From: Streptomyces hokutonensis
GTDB lineage: Bacteria; Actinomycetota; Actinomycetes; Streptomycetales; Streptomycetaceae
Reading direction: 5' to 3'
Assembly (NCBI RefSeq): GCF_000376565.1
Contig: NZ_BARG01000109.1
Location: forward strand, 1 to 39,672
Length of the DNA: 39,672 nucleotides
Each line of letters begins with the position of its first letter. Within the stretch, counting starts at the first letter, position 1. The notes beneath the pieces were generated by a model, which worked only from the letters and a program-made list of their open reading frames with translations, did no database searches and was not told the origin of the DNA. Below, one piece after another: positions 15,306 to 23,979 of the stretch. Position numbers and translations under genes: made by a program.

Positions 15306-16340
15306 CGCCCCGCCGGCCCCCGGCCCCGCCGTAGACCCCCGCAACACCAACCGCGGCTCGGTCGGCACGACCACATCCCCCGGCGACTCCCCCCGGATCT
15401 CCGCGACCAGCGCGTCCACCGCCGCCGTCCCCAGTTCGTGCAGGGGCATCGCGACCGTGGTGAGGGGTGGGGTGAGGTAGCCCGCGACGGGGAGGTCGTC
15501 GTTGCCGACGAGGGAGATGTCCTCGGGGATGCGCAGGCCACGCTCGTGGATGGCCCGCATCGCCCCGATGGCCTGGGCCAGCGAGCTGGTGTACAGCGCG
15601 GTGACCTGGGGTTCGCCCTCGGCCGGGGTGAGGAGTTCGCGGGCGGCCGCCGCGCCGCCCTCCTCGGTGAAGTCGCCGGAGGCGACCGGTGCCGCGACCA
15701 GACCCAGTGACGCGGAGTGCCGTAGGAACGCGTCGCTGCGGTCCTCACTGGGGGTGATCCCCGAGGGGCCGGCGATGTGGCCGATCACCCGGTGACCGAG
15801 GCCGTGCAGGTGGTCGAGGGCCGTGACGCTCGAACGCGCCACGTCCATCGTGACGTTGCGGCCCGAGCCCTTGACGGCGCGGTTGAGGAAGACGTGCGGA
15901 ACCGGGTTGCGGCTCAGGGTCTCCAGTAGGGGGTGGTTCGGGCGGGCGGAGGCGATCAGCAGGCCGTCCACCCGCCCCTCCTTGACCAGGTCGTTGAAGG
16001 TGTCGTCGGCCTCCTGGCCGTCGAAGTCCTCGGCGAGCAGGGAGAGATAGCCCAGTTCACGGGCGCGCTGGTAGGCGCCGCGCGAAATCGTCACGTACGT
16101 CGGGTTGTTGAGGGCCGGCACCAGCAGGGCCAGGGCGTGGGTGCTGGCCCCGGCCAGGGCGCGGGCCCCGGAGTGCGGGCGGTAGCCCAGGGCGGCGGCG
16201 ACCTCGTGGACGCGCTGTCGGGTCTCCGGCCGGACGGACAGGTCCTGCCGTCCGTTGAGCACCTTGGACACCGTCGCCTTGGAGACTCCCGCCTCCCGTG
16301 CGACGTCCACCAGCCTTGCCCGTACGGGCTGTTCAGCCAC
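15300..16340 (-). CDS. LacI-family transcriptional regulator
   Basis: The 346-aa protein has the LacI helix-turn-helix and hinge at residues 8-62: 'RLVDVAREAGVSKATVSKVL', 'NGRQDLSVRPETRQRVHEVA' and 'ALGYRPHSGARALAG'. A type-1 periplasmic-binding-like sensor domain follows ('LALLVPALNNPTYVTISRGA', 'GRVDGLLIASARPNHPLLET', 'PEDISLVGNDDLPVAGYLTP', 'PPLTTVAMPLHELGTAAVD'). It lies divergent to the transporter operon and in the same orientation as SDR-dgoD, so it most likely represses both until the pathway sugar binds. The candidate operator at 16475-16490 fits the AACCGGTT core of this family. The C-terminal Gly/Pro/Ala tail runs into the repeat tract. Confidence 0.88.
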   Translation of the reverse strand: MAEQPVRARLVDVAREAGVSKATVSKVLNGRQDLSVRPETRQRVHEVAAALGYRPHSGARALAGASTHALALLVPALNNPTYVTISRGAYQRARELGYLSLLAEDFDGQEADDTFNDLVKEGRVDGLLIASARPNHPLLETLSRNPVPHVFLNRAVKGSGRNVTMDVARSSVTALDHLHGLGHRVIGHIAGPSGITPSEDRSDAFLRHSASLGLVAAPVASGDFTEEGGAAAARELLTPAEGEPQVTALYTSSLAQAIGAMRAIHERGLRIPEDISLVGNDDLPVAGYLTPPLTTVAMPLHELGTAAVDALVAEIRGESPGDVVVPTEPRLVLRGSTAGPGAGGAG

Positions 16341-16431
16341 CCGAATCCTCCCTGACCGCCGACCGAATCATCCCCGACTGCCGGGTTCGCCTGGGGTGTG
16401 GCGTTCGGCATGCGGTGTTGCGTTTGACCTC

Positions 16432-16490
16432 TTGACACCTTCTGGCGCCGCAACCTAGCGTTCGCCGAAGTCGTTGGTCAACCGGTTTCC
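16432..16490 (+). promoter_or_regulatory. promoter of the sugar ABC operon with LacI-type operator
   Basis: TTGACA at 16432-16437 and TAGCGT at 16456-16461, 18 bases apart, fit a Streptomyces housekeeping promoter. A palindrome with core AACCGGTT (16480-16487) inside GGTCAACCGGTTTCC lies at the expected transcription start, where LacI-family repressors block initiation. The start codon of the binding-protein gene is 164 bases from the operator, leaving a long untranslated leader. Confidence 0.65.
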
Positions 16491-16650
16491 TTGGATGGAT
16501 TTCAGTGATATATCCATTCAGGCCCGGAATATCCGGCGATCCACGCACAGCCGATGGGACTCGGCTGTCGCGGAGGATTACCGACTCTCTGTATCAAACC
16601 CCTGCAAGCACGACGAAATCGGCATGCGCCGATGATGGGTGAGGTGTGCA

Positions 16651-17919
16651 ATGAAGCGCTCCGGGAGACTGCTCACGGTCGCCACCGCGGTCGCCGCCCT
16701 GGCGACGTCGCTCGCCGCCTGTGGCGGCGGCTCCGACTCGACCTCGGCGGACGGGACGGTCACGCTCCACGTGGAGGCGTGGAAGGGCGGCGGCGCGGAG
16801 CCGGCGAACATCGCCGAGATCAACAAGGCCTTCGAGAAGGCGCATCCGAAGATCAAGATCGACTTCAAGTACACCACCGCGGACCCGACCTACACGCAGA
16901 AGCTCCAGCCCGAGCTGCTGGGCGGCAAGGCCGGGGACGTCATCATGGTCGACGCGGACAAGATGAAGAAGTGGGGCGCCTCCGGCTACCTCGCGGACCT
17001 CTCGAACGAGTCGTGGGTCAGCTCCATATCCTCGGCCGCGAAGCCCTTCACGCAGAGCGACGGCAAGACGCTGGCCATGCCGATGGAGCTGATCGGCATC
17101 GGGCTGTACGCCAACATGGACCTGCTGAAGAAGGCCGGGATCACCGAGGTCCCCGCCGACTGGCCGACGTTCCTCGCGGACCTCGCGAAGATCAAGAAGG
17201 CCGGGATCACGCCCATCTCACTGCCGGACAAGGCGGGTTGGACCGGCAGCTCCATCTTCCAGGCGAGCGGTTCGACGACCGTCTACCAGAAGAACAAGCA
17301 GTGGGACGCGGACTTCCTGGCCGGCAAGGCGTCCTTCGGCTCGGACTGGAAGGAGCCGCTCGACCAGCTGAAGACCCTTGGTGACAAGGGCTTTGTGAAC
17401 TGGAAGAACGAGCTCGGCGTCGACGAGTGGTCGCAGGGGCCGCAGGACTTCAGCGCGGGCAAGAGCGCCTTCTGGTACCAGGGTGCCTGGCAGGTCTCCA
17501 ACATCAAGAAGGCCGGTTTCCCAGTGTCGTTCGCCCCCTGGCCGGGCGGCGCGGCCGGCACCAAGCCGAACGCGATGCTGTTCTCCGGCACGGCGTGGGG
17601 CGTCAACTCCCAGTCGCAGCACGCGGATGCCGCGAAGGAGTACGTCAAGTTCTGGTCGCAGAGCGCGAATCTGGCGAAGTACCTGGACGCCGAGCACGCC
17701 GAGTCCCCGTTCACCGGTGGCACCACGCCCGACTCGACGGAGACGACCATCTTCAACACGGCCTTCACTGAGGGCCGTTACCGGGTACTGCCGTCCAACA
17801 CCTGGTACGGCTCCCAGTCGGAGACCGACACCGGCTCCAAGATCCAGTCGTTCCTGCTGGGCCAGTCCGACGCGGCGAAGACGCTGAAGGACATCCAGAC
17901 GGCGGCGTCCGCCAAGTAG
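16651..17919 (+). CDS. sugar ABC transporter substrate-binding lipoprotein (CUT1)
   Basis: ATG 16651 follows GGTGAGG and gives 422 aa. The lipoprotein signal is clear: 'MKRSGRLLTVATAVAALATS' then LAAC (Cys lipidation) and a Gly/Ser linker. The body is an extracellular solute-binding protein of the family-1 type ('TVTLHVEAWKGGGAEPANIA', 'QKLQPELLGGKAGDVIMVDA', 'KAGITEVPADWPTFLADLAK', 'FSAGKSAFWYQGAWQVSNIK'). It presents the sugar to the two permeases encoded next. CUT1 systems import oligosaccharides or monosaccharides; the pathway context favours galactose, galactosides or galactonate, but ligand residues cannot be read by eye. Confidence 0.9.
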   Translation: MKRSGRLLTVATAVAALATSLAACGGGSDSTSADGTVTLHVEAWKGGGAEPANIAEINKAFEKAHPKIKIDFKYTTADPTYTQKLQPELLGGKAGDVIMVDADKMKKWGASGYLADLSNESWVSSISSAAKPFTQSDGKTLAMPMELIGIGLYANMDLLKKAGITEVPADWPTFLADLAKIKKAGITPISLPDKAGWTGSSIFQASGSTTVYQKNKQWDADFLAGKASFGSDWKEPLDQLKTLGDKGFVNWKNELGVDEWSQGPQDFSAGKSAFWYQGAWQVSNIKKAGFPVSFAPWPGGAAGTKPNAMLFSGTAWGVNSQSQHADAAKEYVKFWSQSANLAKYLDAEHAESPFTGGTTPDSTETTIFNTAFTEGRYRVLPSNTWYGSQSETDTGSKIQSFLLGQSDAAKTLKDIQTAASAK

Positions 17920-18044
17920 CCGTATCGGTCGGGTAGTTGGGCCGTCCGGTCAGTCGAACACCGCCCGGGTGATCGACCCGGCCGGCCCACCTCCGTCCCG
18001 CCCACTCCCCCAAGGGGCCTGACGGCCAAGGAGGTTGATCCCCC

Positions 18045-18917
18045 GTGTTCCACCGACGGCGTGCCACCATGGCCGCCTTCCTGCTCCCCGCGATCGCCAT
18101 GTACGCGCTCTTCATCCTGTATCCGCTGTTCAGGGGCGTCTACTTGAGCCTCACCGACAGCGTCGGCGGCCCGATCTCCCACTTCGTCGGCATGGACCAG
18201 TACACGGCGATGGCGGACGACCCGCAGATCTCCGCCGCCCTGTGGCACACGGTCCTCTACGCCGTCGTGGTCGTCGTCGTGCAGAACGGCCTCGGGCTGC
18301 TGTTCGCGTCGATGCTGTTCCGCCGCGAGAAGGTCAGAAAGGCCCTGAGCGTCGTCCTGTTGACCCCGACCCTCATCTCGCCGCTGATGGCCGCGTTCAT
18401 CTGGTCGTACCTCTTCGCGCCGAACGGCGGCCTCAACGCGCTGCTCGACGGGGTCGGTCTCGGCGGCCTCGAGCACGTCTGGCTCGGCGACCCGTCGACC
18501 GCGCTGTACTCGGTCGCGACGGTCAACATCTGGATGTTCACCGGCTACTCGTGCGCGATCTTCCTCGCCAGCTATATGAGCATGCCGACCGAACTCCTCG
18601 AAGCCGCCGCCCTGGACGGCGCGTCCGGCTGGCGCCGCTTCCGCAGCATCGAGTGGCCGCTGCTGGCCCCCGCGCTCACCGTCAACGTGACGCTCAGCCT
18701 GATCGGTTCGCTCAAGGTCTTCGAGTTCCCGCTCGTCCTGACCAACGGCGGCCCGGCCGGCGCCACCGACACCCTGACCCTGCTCGTGTACCGGAACATC
18801 TTCGGCGGCGGGAAGTTCGCCTACGGCGTCGCCATCGCCGTACTGCTCCTGGTGACCGTGGTCGTCCTGTCCAGCGCGACCAACTCCCTGCTCAGACTGC
18901 GCGAACGGCGCGTGTGA
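18045..18917 (+). CDS. sugar ABC transporter permease (MalF-type)
   Basis: GTG 18045 follows AAGGAGG at slightly long spacing; the product has 290 aa. There are six membrane segments, the first at 'MAAFLLPAIAMYALFILYPL', with the LSLTDS periplasmic start typical of CUT1 permeases. The EAA loop that docks the ATPase is 'EAAALDGASGWRRFRSIEWP'. It follows the binding-protein gene by 125 bases and precedes the second permease. No ATPase gene is present; Streptomyces CUT1 importers generally share the ATPase MsiK encoded elsewhere (known biology), which probably applies here. Confidence 0.9.
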   Translation: MFHRRRATMAAFLLPAIAMYALFILYPLFRGVYLSLTDSVGGPISHFVGMDQYTAMADDPQISAALWHTVLYAVVVVVVQNGLGLLFASMLFRREKVRKALSVVLLTPTLISPLMAAFIWSYLFAPNGGLNALLDGVGLGGLEHVWLGDPSTALYSVATVNIWMFTGYSCAIFLASYMSMPTELLEAAALDGASGWRRFRSIEWPLLAPALTVNVTLSLIGSLKVFEFPLVLTNGGPAGATDTLTLLVYRNIFGGGKFAYGVAIAVLLLVTVVVLSSATNSLLRLRERRV

Positions 18918-19005
18918 CGACGTACGGACGCTCCCAAGTGCGTACGCACGCCCGGCAGTTCACCGTCGGCACCGTTGGAATCGTTGGAATCGGACGGATC
19001 ACTCC

Positions 19006-19923
19006 ATGACCTCACCCCCCTCAACTGCGGTCTCCGCGGCGGAAGTCAGCCGCCCCGCCGGGAAGCCTGACGCGCCCCAGCCCCGCGCCGCCGCACCATG
19101 GACCCCGCGCAGGCTGGCCACCGGCCTCGGCACCACGGCGCTCACCCTCGGCACGGTCCTCTTCGTGCTGCCGTTCGTCTTCACGATCGTCACCTCGCTG
19201 CGCACGGCGGCGGACGTGGCACGCTCCCCGCTGGGCATCCCGCACTCCTTCACCCTGAAGAACTTCACGCACGCCTTCAGCCAGATCCACTACGGCACCA
19301 GCACCCTCAACACCCTTCTGATCACCGGGCTTTCGTGCGTGCTCATCACCGTCCTCGGCGCGCTCGCGGGCTATCCGCTGGCCCGCATCACGGCCGGCTG
19401 GTCGACGGCGGTGTACCGCCTCTTCATCCTCGGCACGTCGATCCCCGTGTTCGTCGTGGTCGCGCCGCTGTACCTGCTGATGCGCGACCTGAACCTGCTC
19501 GACACCTACGCGGGCGTCGTCTTCATCTACACCGCGCTCAACCTGCCGCTCGCCGTGTTCTTCTACACCAGCTTCATCCGGCAGATCCCGGCCGACCTGG
19601 AGGAGGCGGCGGCCCTCGACGGCTGCGGCGCGCTGCGCACCTTCTTCGTCGTCATCCTGCCTCTCCTCCGCCCGGTCACCAGCACCTTGTTGACCTTCAT
19701 CTCGCTCCAGATCTGGAACGACCTGCTGGTCCCCCTCGTATTCCTCCAGGACCCGGGCAAGCGCACCGTCATGGTGAACGCGTACTCCTTCATCGACCCG
19801 CACACCGTGCAGCCGACCACGCTCTTCCCGGCCGCGCTGCTCGGTGTGCTGCCCCTACTGGTCATCTTCATCTTCTTCCAGCGCCAGATGGTCGCCGGAA
19901 TGTCGGCGGGAGCGGTCAAGTGA
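19006..19923 (+). CDS. sugar ABC transporter permease (MalG-type)
   Basis: The 305-aa protein carries a Pro/Ala-rich cytoplasmic N-terminus (about 35 residues), then six membrane segments beginning 'LGTTALTLGTVLFVLPFVFT'. The EAA loop is 'EEAAALDGCGALRTFFVVIL'. Its stop overlaps the GTG of the aldolase gene by four bases (GTGA, 19920-19923), linking sugar import and catabolism in one transcript. It pairs with the MalF-type permease to form the channel. Confidence 0.9.
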   Translation: MTSPPSTAVSAAEVSRPAGKPDAPQPRAAAPWTPRRLATGLGTTALTLGTVLFVLPFVFTIVTSLRTAADVARSPLGIPHSFTLKNFTHAFSQIHYGTSTLNTLLITGLSCVLITVLGALAGYPLARITAGWSTAVYRLFILGTSIPVFVVVAPLYLLMRDLNLLDTYAGVVFIYTALNLPLAVFFYTSFIRQIPADLEEAAALDGCGALRTFFVVILPLLRPVTSTLLTFISLQIWNDLLVPLVFLQDPGKRTVMVNAYSFIDPHTVQPTTLFPAALLGVLPLLVIFIFFQRQMVAGMSAGAVK

Positions 19924-20606
19924 CGGACCATCAGTTTCTACGGCCCCTGCTCACACCCCAGTTGGTCGGCACCCGGGTGATGGCCATCCTCAGGTCGGCC
20001 GACGCCTCCGCGCTGCCCGCCGCGGCCCGTGCCCTCGCGGCCGGCGGGATCACCTGCCTGGAGGTCACCCTCACCACCGCCGGGGCGCTCGACGCGATCG
20101 CCCGGATCAAGGACGAACTCGGCGCCGGGGTATCGGTCGGCGCCGGTACGGTCCTCAGCAAGGGCGACACCCGGGACGCGCTGGCGGCGGGCGCCGAGTT
20201 CCTGGTCTCCCCGAACGTCGAACCGGACGTCATCCACGACGCGGCCGACCAGGACATCCCCTTCTACCCGGGAGCGTGGACGGCGACCGAGGTGACCACC
20301 GCCTGGCGGGCCGGCGCGGCGGCCGTGAAACTCTTCCCGGCCTGCACCGGAGGCCCCACCCATCTGCGCCAACTCCGCGCCCCGCTCCCGCACATACCGC
20401 TCATGGCGGTCGGCGGCGTCGACCTCGAAGCGGCCGGGCAGTACATGGCGGCGGGCGCCCTCGCCGTCGGCGTCGGCTCCCCGCTGCTGCGCGACGCCGA
20501 CCGGGACCCCACCCCCGAGGCGCTGGACGCCCTCACGGCCCGGGCCCGCGCACTGCTGGAGACGGTCAGGCCCGACACCGGGCCCAAGGAGAAGAACCCC
20601 CTGTGA
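19920..20606 (+). CDS. 2-keto-3-deoxy-6-phosphogalactonate/gluconate aldolase
   Basis: GTG 19920 gives 228 aa. This class I aldolase of the KDPG/KHG family cleaves 2-keto-3-deoxy-6-phospho-aldonates to pyruvate and glyceraldehyde-3-phosphate. Visible hallmarks are 'GGITCLEVTLTT' (catalytic Glu 48), 'VGAGTVLS', 'AEFLVSPNVEPDVI', and the Schiff-base Lys 137 in 'GAAAVKLFPA', then 'PLMAVGGVDLEAAGQYMAAG'. The kinase that makes its substrate follows with overlapping start/stop. Given dgoD in the locus, the phosphogalactonate substrate (DgoA role) is the likely one. I leave the symbol blank because KDPG and KDPGal aldolases are not separable by eye. Confidence 0.85.
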   Translation: MTDHQFLRPLLTPQLVGTRVMAILRSADASALPAAARALAAGGITCLEVTLTTAGALDAIARIKDELGAGVSVGAGTVLSKGDTRDALAAGAEFLVSPNVEPDVIHDAADQDIPFYPGAWTATEVTTAWRAGAAAVKLFPACTGGPTHLRQLRAPLPHIPLMAVGGVDLEAAGQYMAAGALAVGVGSPLLRDADRDPTPEALDALTARARALLETVRPDTGPKEKNPL

Positions 20607-21577
20607 ACACCCGTAAGCCTGCTGTCGAGAAGGACGAGCCCTACCTCGTCACCGTGGGCGAGACCCTGGGCGTCCTGTCCGCCGCCGGTCCCGGCCCGCT
20701 CACCCTGGGCACCACCCTGCGCCTCGGCGTCGCCGGCGCCGAGTCCAACGTGGCGATCGGCGTAAGTCGCCTGGGCGGAAAGGCCACTTGGATCGGCCGC
20801 GTGAGCGAGGACGAGCTGGGCGAGCTGGTGCTGCGCGAACTCCGGGCGGAAGGGGTGACCGCTGTGGCCGTACGGGACGCGGCCCCTACTTCCCTGCTCC
20901 TCAAGGAGAGACGCACCAGCACGCACCACCGGATGCGCTACTACCGGACAGCGACGGCGGGCGTCCGCCTGACCCCCGAGGACATCCCGGAGGAGGTGGT
21001 GGCGGGGGCGTCGGTCCTCCACATCACCGGCATCACACCGGCGTTGGGGGAGGGACCGGCGCGGGCGGTCCGCCGGGCGGTCGACATCGCCCGCGAGGCA
21101 GGGGTGTTGGTGTCCCTCGACATCAACTTCCGCTCCCTGCTGTGGAACGAGGGCGAGGCACGGGAGGCGGTTCTCCCTCTCCTCCACGACAGCGACCTGG
21201 TGTTCGCGGGTCCGCACGAGGCACGGCTCGCGGTGCCGGACCGCCATGAGCCCGAGGAACTGGCCAAGGGGATCTGCGAGTTGGGCCCGTCCGGTGCCGT
21301 GATCAAGCTGGGCGCGGAGGGGGCCTTCGCGCTCCTCGACGGCCGTCCGCACCGCCAACCCGCGCTGCCTGCACGTGTGCACGACTCGGTGGGTGCCGGG
21401 GACGCGTTCGTGGCGGGCTACTTGGCCGAGCTGCTCGCGGGTGCACCGGCAGCGGTCCGGCTCGACACTGCCGCCCGGGTCGGCGCGTTCGCGGTCGGCA
21501 CGGAGGGCGACTGGGAGGGCCTGCCGCGCCGGGGCGAACTCCCGCTGCTGGACCACCACGACGACGTACTCCGCTGA
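20603..21577 (+). CDS. PfkB-family sugar kinase (probable 2-keto-3-deoxygalactonate kinase)
   Basis: GTG 20603 overlaps the aldolase stop; the product has 324 aa. PfkB/ribokinase features are 'VTVGETLGVLSAAGPGPL', 'GAESNVAIGVSRLGGKATWI', substrate lid 'HHRMRYYRTATAG', 'VSLDINFRSLLWNEG' and the catalytic anion-hole motif 'VHDSVGAGDAFVAGYLAELL' with Asp as base. 2-keto-3-deoxygluconate kinases share the RYYRxxSA-type lid seen here. In this operon it would phosphorylate 2-keto-3-deoxygalactonate before the aldolase. DgoK of enterics belongs to another fold, so this would be a PfkB-type functional replacement. Confidence 0.85.
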   Translation: MNTRKPAVEKDEPYLVTVGETLGVLSAAGPGPLTLGTTLRLGVAGAESNVAIGVSRLGGKATWIGRVSEDELGELVLRELRAEGVTAVAVRDAAPTSLLLKERRTSTHHRMRYYRTATAGVRLTPEDIPEEVVAGASVLHITGITPALGEGPARAVRRAVDIAREAGVLVSLDINFRSLLWNEGEAREAVLPLLHDSDLVFAGPHEARLAVPDRHEPEELAKGICELGPSGAVIKLGAEGAFALLDGRPHRQPALPARVHDSVGAGDAFVAGYLAELLAGAPAAVRLDTAARVGAFAVGTEGDWEGLPRRGELPLLDHHDDVLR

Positions 21578-21591
21578 GGACTGAACTCACG

Positions 21592-22656
21592 ATGACAAGT
21601 ACTGGTATCGCAGGGCACGTTGAGGTCCTGACGGGTTCGTACACGCCGGACACGGGTGGTGAGGGCGTCGGCCTGACGGCGCTGCGGCTCACCCCTCAGG
21701 ACGGTGGTCTGAGCGTGGTGGACGCGGTGGCGGCGAGCGGCGCGTCGTTCCTGGCCGCGCACCCGACGCTCCCCGTCGTCTACACGACGCACGAGTCGAC
21801 GCCGGGCGCGGTGGGGGCGTTCGCCCTGCGGGAGGGCGCGGCGCCGACTCCCCTCGGGGCGCCCCTGACCAGCGGAGGCGCGAACCCGTGCCACGTGTCC
21901 GTCCACCCGAGCGGCGACTTCCTCCTCACCGCCAACTACGGCACGGACACGCTGCCCGGCACGGTGGCCGTCCACCGCCTGGACGCGGACGGCCGGCTGT
22001 CGGACCTCACGGACGTGGTCGAACACAAGGGTTCGGGCCCGGTGACCGGCCGCCAGGAGGGCACCCACGCCCACCAGGTCCTGGTCGACCCGGCGGGCCG
22101 CTACGTCCTGGCGACGGACCTGGGCGCGGACACGGTGTTCGCGTATCAACTGGACGCAAACACCGGCAAGTTGAACCAGGTCGGCGCGTCCCGCCTCCGC
22201 CCCGGCTCGGGCCCCCGCCACCTCGCGTTCGCCCCGGGTGGCGACCTGGTCCTGAGCGCCGACGAGCTCTCCTCCACGGTGACCCTCCACCGCTACGACG
22301 CCGAGACCGGCACCCTGCACGAACTGTCCCGGGTGCCGGCAACGGCCGTAGCGGACATCCCCAACCAGCCCGGCGGCATCGTCACTTCGGCCTGCGGCCA
22401 CTACGTCTGGGTCACCAACCGGGGCGCGGACACAGTGGCGGCGTTCCGACTGGCGGGCACGGTGCTCGAGCCTCTCGGCGAGATCCCGAGCGGGGGGAGC
22501 TGGCCTCGGGGGCTGAACGCGGCGCCGGGGCACCTGCTGGTGGCGAATCAGCACAGCGGGACTGTGGCGGTGTTGCGGGTGTTGGGGGACGGGACGTTGG
22601 GGGAGACGGGAGTGGTGGTTGCTGTGGGCTCGGTGGTGTGCGGGCTGGTGGTGTGA
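21592..22656 (+). CDS. lactonase, 7-bladed beta-propeller (PF10282-type)
   Basis: ATG 21592 lies 14 bases after the kinase stop; 354 aa. Propeller blades are recognisable as repeats of x-x-HPxx-x-L/V-x: 'FLAAHPTLPVVYTTHES', 'CHVSVHPSGDFLLTANYGTD', 'HAHQVLVDPAGRYVLATDLG', 'GPRHLAFAPGGDLVLSADEL', 'VTSACGHYVWVTNRGADTVA' and 'WPRGLNAAPGHLLVANQHSG'. The family includes 6-phosphogluconolactonase Pgl of the E. coli YbhE type. Here it would hydrolyse galactono-lactone made by the SDR to galactonate. It is the last gene of the six-gene operon. Confidence 0.85.
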   Translation: MTSTGIAGHVEVLTGSYTPDTGGEGVGLTALRLTPQDGGLSVVDAVAASGASFLAAHPTLPVVYTTHESTPGAVGAFALREGAAPTPLGAPLTSGGANPCHVSVHPSGDFLLTANYGTDTLPGTVAVHRLDADGRLSDLTDVVEHKGSGPVTGRQEGTHAHQVLVDPAGRYVLATDLGADTVFAYQLDANTGKLNQVGASRLRPGSGPRHLAFAPGGDLVLSADELSSTVTLHRYDAETGTLHELSRVPATAVADIPNQPGGIVTSACGHYVWVTNRGADTVAAFRLAGTVLEPLGEIPSGGSWPRGLNAAPGHLLVANQHSGTVAVLRVLGDGTLGETGVVVAVGSVVCGLVV

Positions 22657-22740
22657 GCGCGGAGGCGCGCTGCCGTGCTCCGGTCGGCTCAGTTGAAAAC
22701 AGCTGGTTCACGTCCCGTCCCATGCCTGAGAATTCTCGGT

Positions 22741-23319
22741 GTGGCAGACACGGAACCCATCGAAAATGAGACGCCGGACGGGCTGCTGGGCTGGTGTCTG
22801 GTGGCCAACGTGTCGCGGGAGACCACGCGCGGCGAGGACGGTCTCGACATCCAGCGCGGCACGAAGCACTTCCCGGTGGGTGCCCTGCTGTGGATCCCGC
22901 CCCCGCGCTGGGACCCCGGCTGGGGCCGCTGGCACGCTGTCGGGCGGCACAGGGGCAACGGCCGCCGGTACATCAACATGGTCGTGCGCGCGGACGACCT
23001 GGAGAACTTCCGGGTCAAGGGTGTCTACAGCGAAGGTCTCGTCCGCAGCCTCAACGGCTACCGCCACGACCCGGCCGCCCCGCGGACCCTCCAGAACCCG
23101 TGGACCCGTGAGCGGGCCCAGAGCTGGGCGGACGGCCGCAACGACCTCCGGGAGAGGATCGTCGTCGACGGCCGGCGCCACCCGCAGATCTCCGTCCCCA
23201 ACCCGCCGCCGGCGGAACTCGCGGTCGGCGGCGAGATCCTGCACCTCGCCCAGTACGGCATCAGGGGACCCCACTACAGCCGCATGCCTCCTCCCGTGGA
23301 ATGGGTTCCCGAGACCTGA
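22741..23319 (+). CDS. hypothetical protein
   Basis: GTG 22741 gives 192 aa starting 'VADTEPIENETPDGLLGWCL'; an upstream GTG at 22675 would add 22 residues of unlike composition. The body reads 'VANVSRETTRGEDGLDIQRG', 'TKHFPVGALLWIPPPRWDPG', 'RYINMVVRADDLENFRVKGV' and ends 'SRMPPPVEWVPET'. It is rich in Arg, Trp and Pro, without signal peptide or membrane segment. I recall similar uncharacterised Streptomyces proteins but cannot assign a domain. It is separated from the sugar operon by 84 bases and followed by a terminator, so it is probably its own unit. Confidence 0.65.
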   Translation: MADTEPIENETPDGLLGWCLVANVSRETTRGEDGLDIQRGTKHFPVGALLWIPPPRWDPGWGRWHAVGRHRGNGRRYINMVVRADDLENFRVKGVYSEGLVRSLNGYRHDPAAPRTLQNPWTRERAQSWADGRNDLRERIVVDGRRHPQISVPNPPPAELAVGGEILHLAQYGIRGPHYSRMPPPVEWVPET

Positions 23320-23354
23320 GACGTGGCGTTCCACAGCCGCCAGGTTCTCGTTCG

Positions 23355-23387
23355 GCGGCCTTCGCCACGCCCGGCGCCGAAGGCCGC
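23355..23387. terminator. bidirectional hairpin between convergent genes
   Basis: A perfect 10-base stem GCGGCCTTCG / CGAAGGCCGC surrounds a 13-base GC-rich loop. It lies between the plus-strand gene ending at 23319 and the minus-strand gene ending at 23401. Confidence 0.75.
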
Positions 23388-23400
23388 TGCTTCGAGGCAT

Positions 23401-23979
23401 TCATCCCGGCAGAGGAAGCAACCTGCCGCTCCAACGCTCGTCGTCAACGTCGCCCGGTTGCCTCAGCCGGATGTCAAAAGCGTTCTCCAGCAGTGCCAGG
23501 ACGCTGTGCAGGGGTGCAACCTGTCCAGGAATGAGCCCGAGGGGCCTCATGGCGTCGTCAAGTCTTGCCGGGTTCCGCCCGGTCGGTTCGATCACCTGGA
23601 GTGTGTGGAAGTCGACGATGATCTCGCCGGCCACCGCGTACTTGAACCAGTGCATCGGTTTCTCGTTGTAGTGGAGCACCACGGCCTCCGTGCCCGCGGA
23701 GACGCGACTCAAGATCCTCTCATCGAGTCCATGCACGCCGCCCTGCTCCCATGCCCACGTCCACGGGCCATCGACACCGCTGGTGACGACGGGCTCCTCA
23801 TCGTCGAAAAGGTCGTCGCCCAAGTCGTCCGAGAGGTCTACGGCGTCGCGAAGCGCCAACGTCTCCGGATCCACCGCCATGCGGGTGAGCAGCTCGACAG
23901 CGGTCAGGTCCCGCACGAAGGTCAGCGTGTAGATGGGGAAATCGCCCTCGCGGAACAAGTCCAGTCCACGGCCCGTCAC
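23401..23979 (-). CDS. DUF6461-like protein
   Basis: GTG 23979 overlaps the TetR stop by four bases (GTGA), so translation is coupled; 192 aa. The N-terminal half reads 'FPIYTLTFVRDLTAVELLTR' and a very acidic 'DLSDDLGDDLFDDEEP'. The C-terminal half has 'WTWAWEQGGVHGLDERILSR', 'GTEAVVLHYNEKPMHWFKYA' and 'EIIVDFHTLQVIEPTGRNPA', the pattern I recall for DUF6461 and similar immunity-like Streptomyces proteins. The acid-rich composition and absence of enzyme motifs would suit a binding or immunity protein. Why it is coupled to a TetR gene is unclear. Confidence 0.6.
   Translation of the reverse strand: MTGRGLDLFREGDFPIYTLTFVRDLTAVELLTRMAVDPETLALRDAVDLSDDLGDDLFDDEEPVVTSGVDGPWTWAWEQGGVHGLDERILSRVSAGTEAVVLHYNEKPMHWFKYAVAGEIIVDFHTLQVIEPTGRNPARLDDAMRPLGLIPGQVAPLHSVLALLENAFDIRLRQPGDVDDERWSGRLLPLPG

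Noticed and set aside
19098..20606. 502-codon frame spanning the MalG-type permease and the aldolase
   Set aside because: Its first part is an out-of-frame shadow of the permease; the real aldolase starts at GTG 19920.
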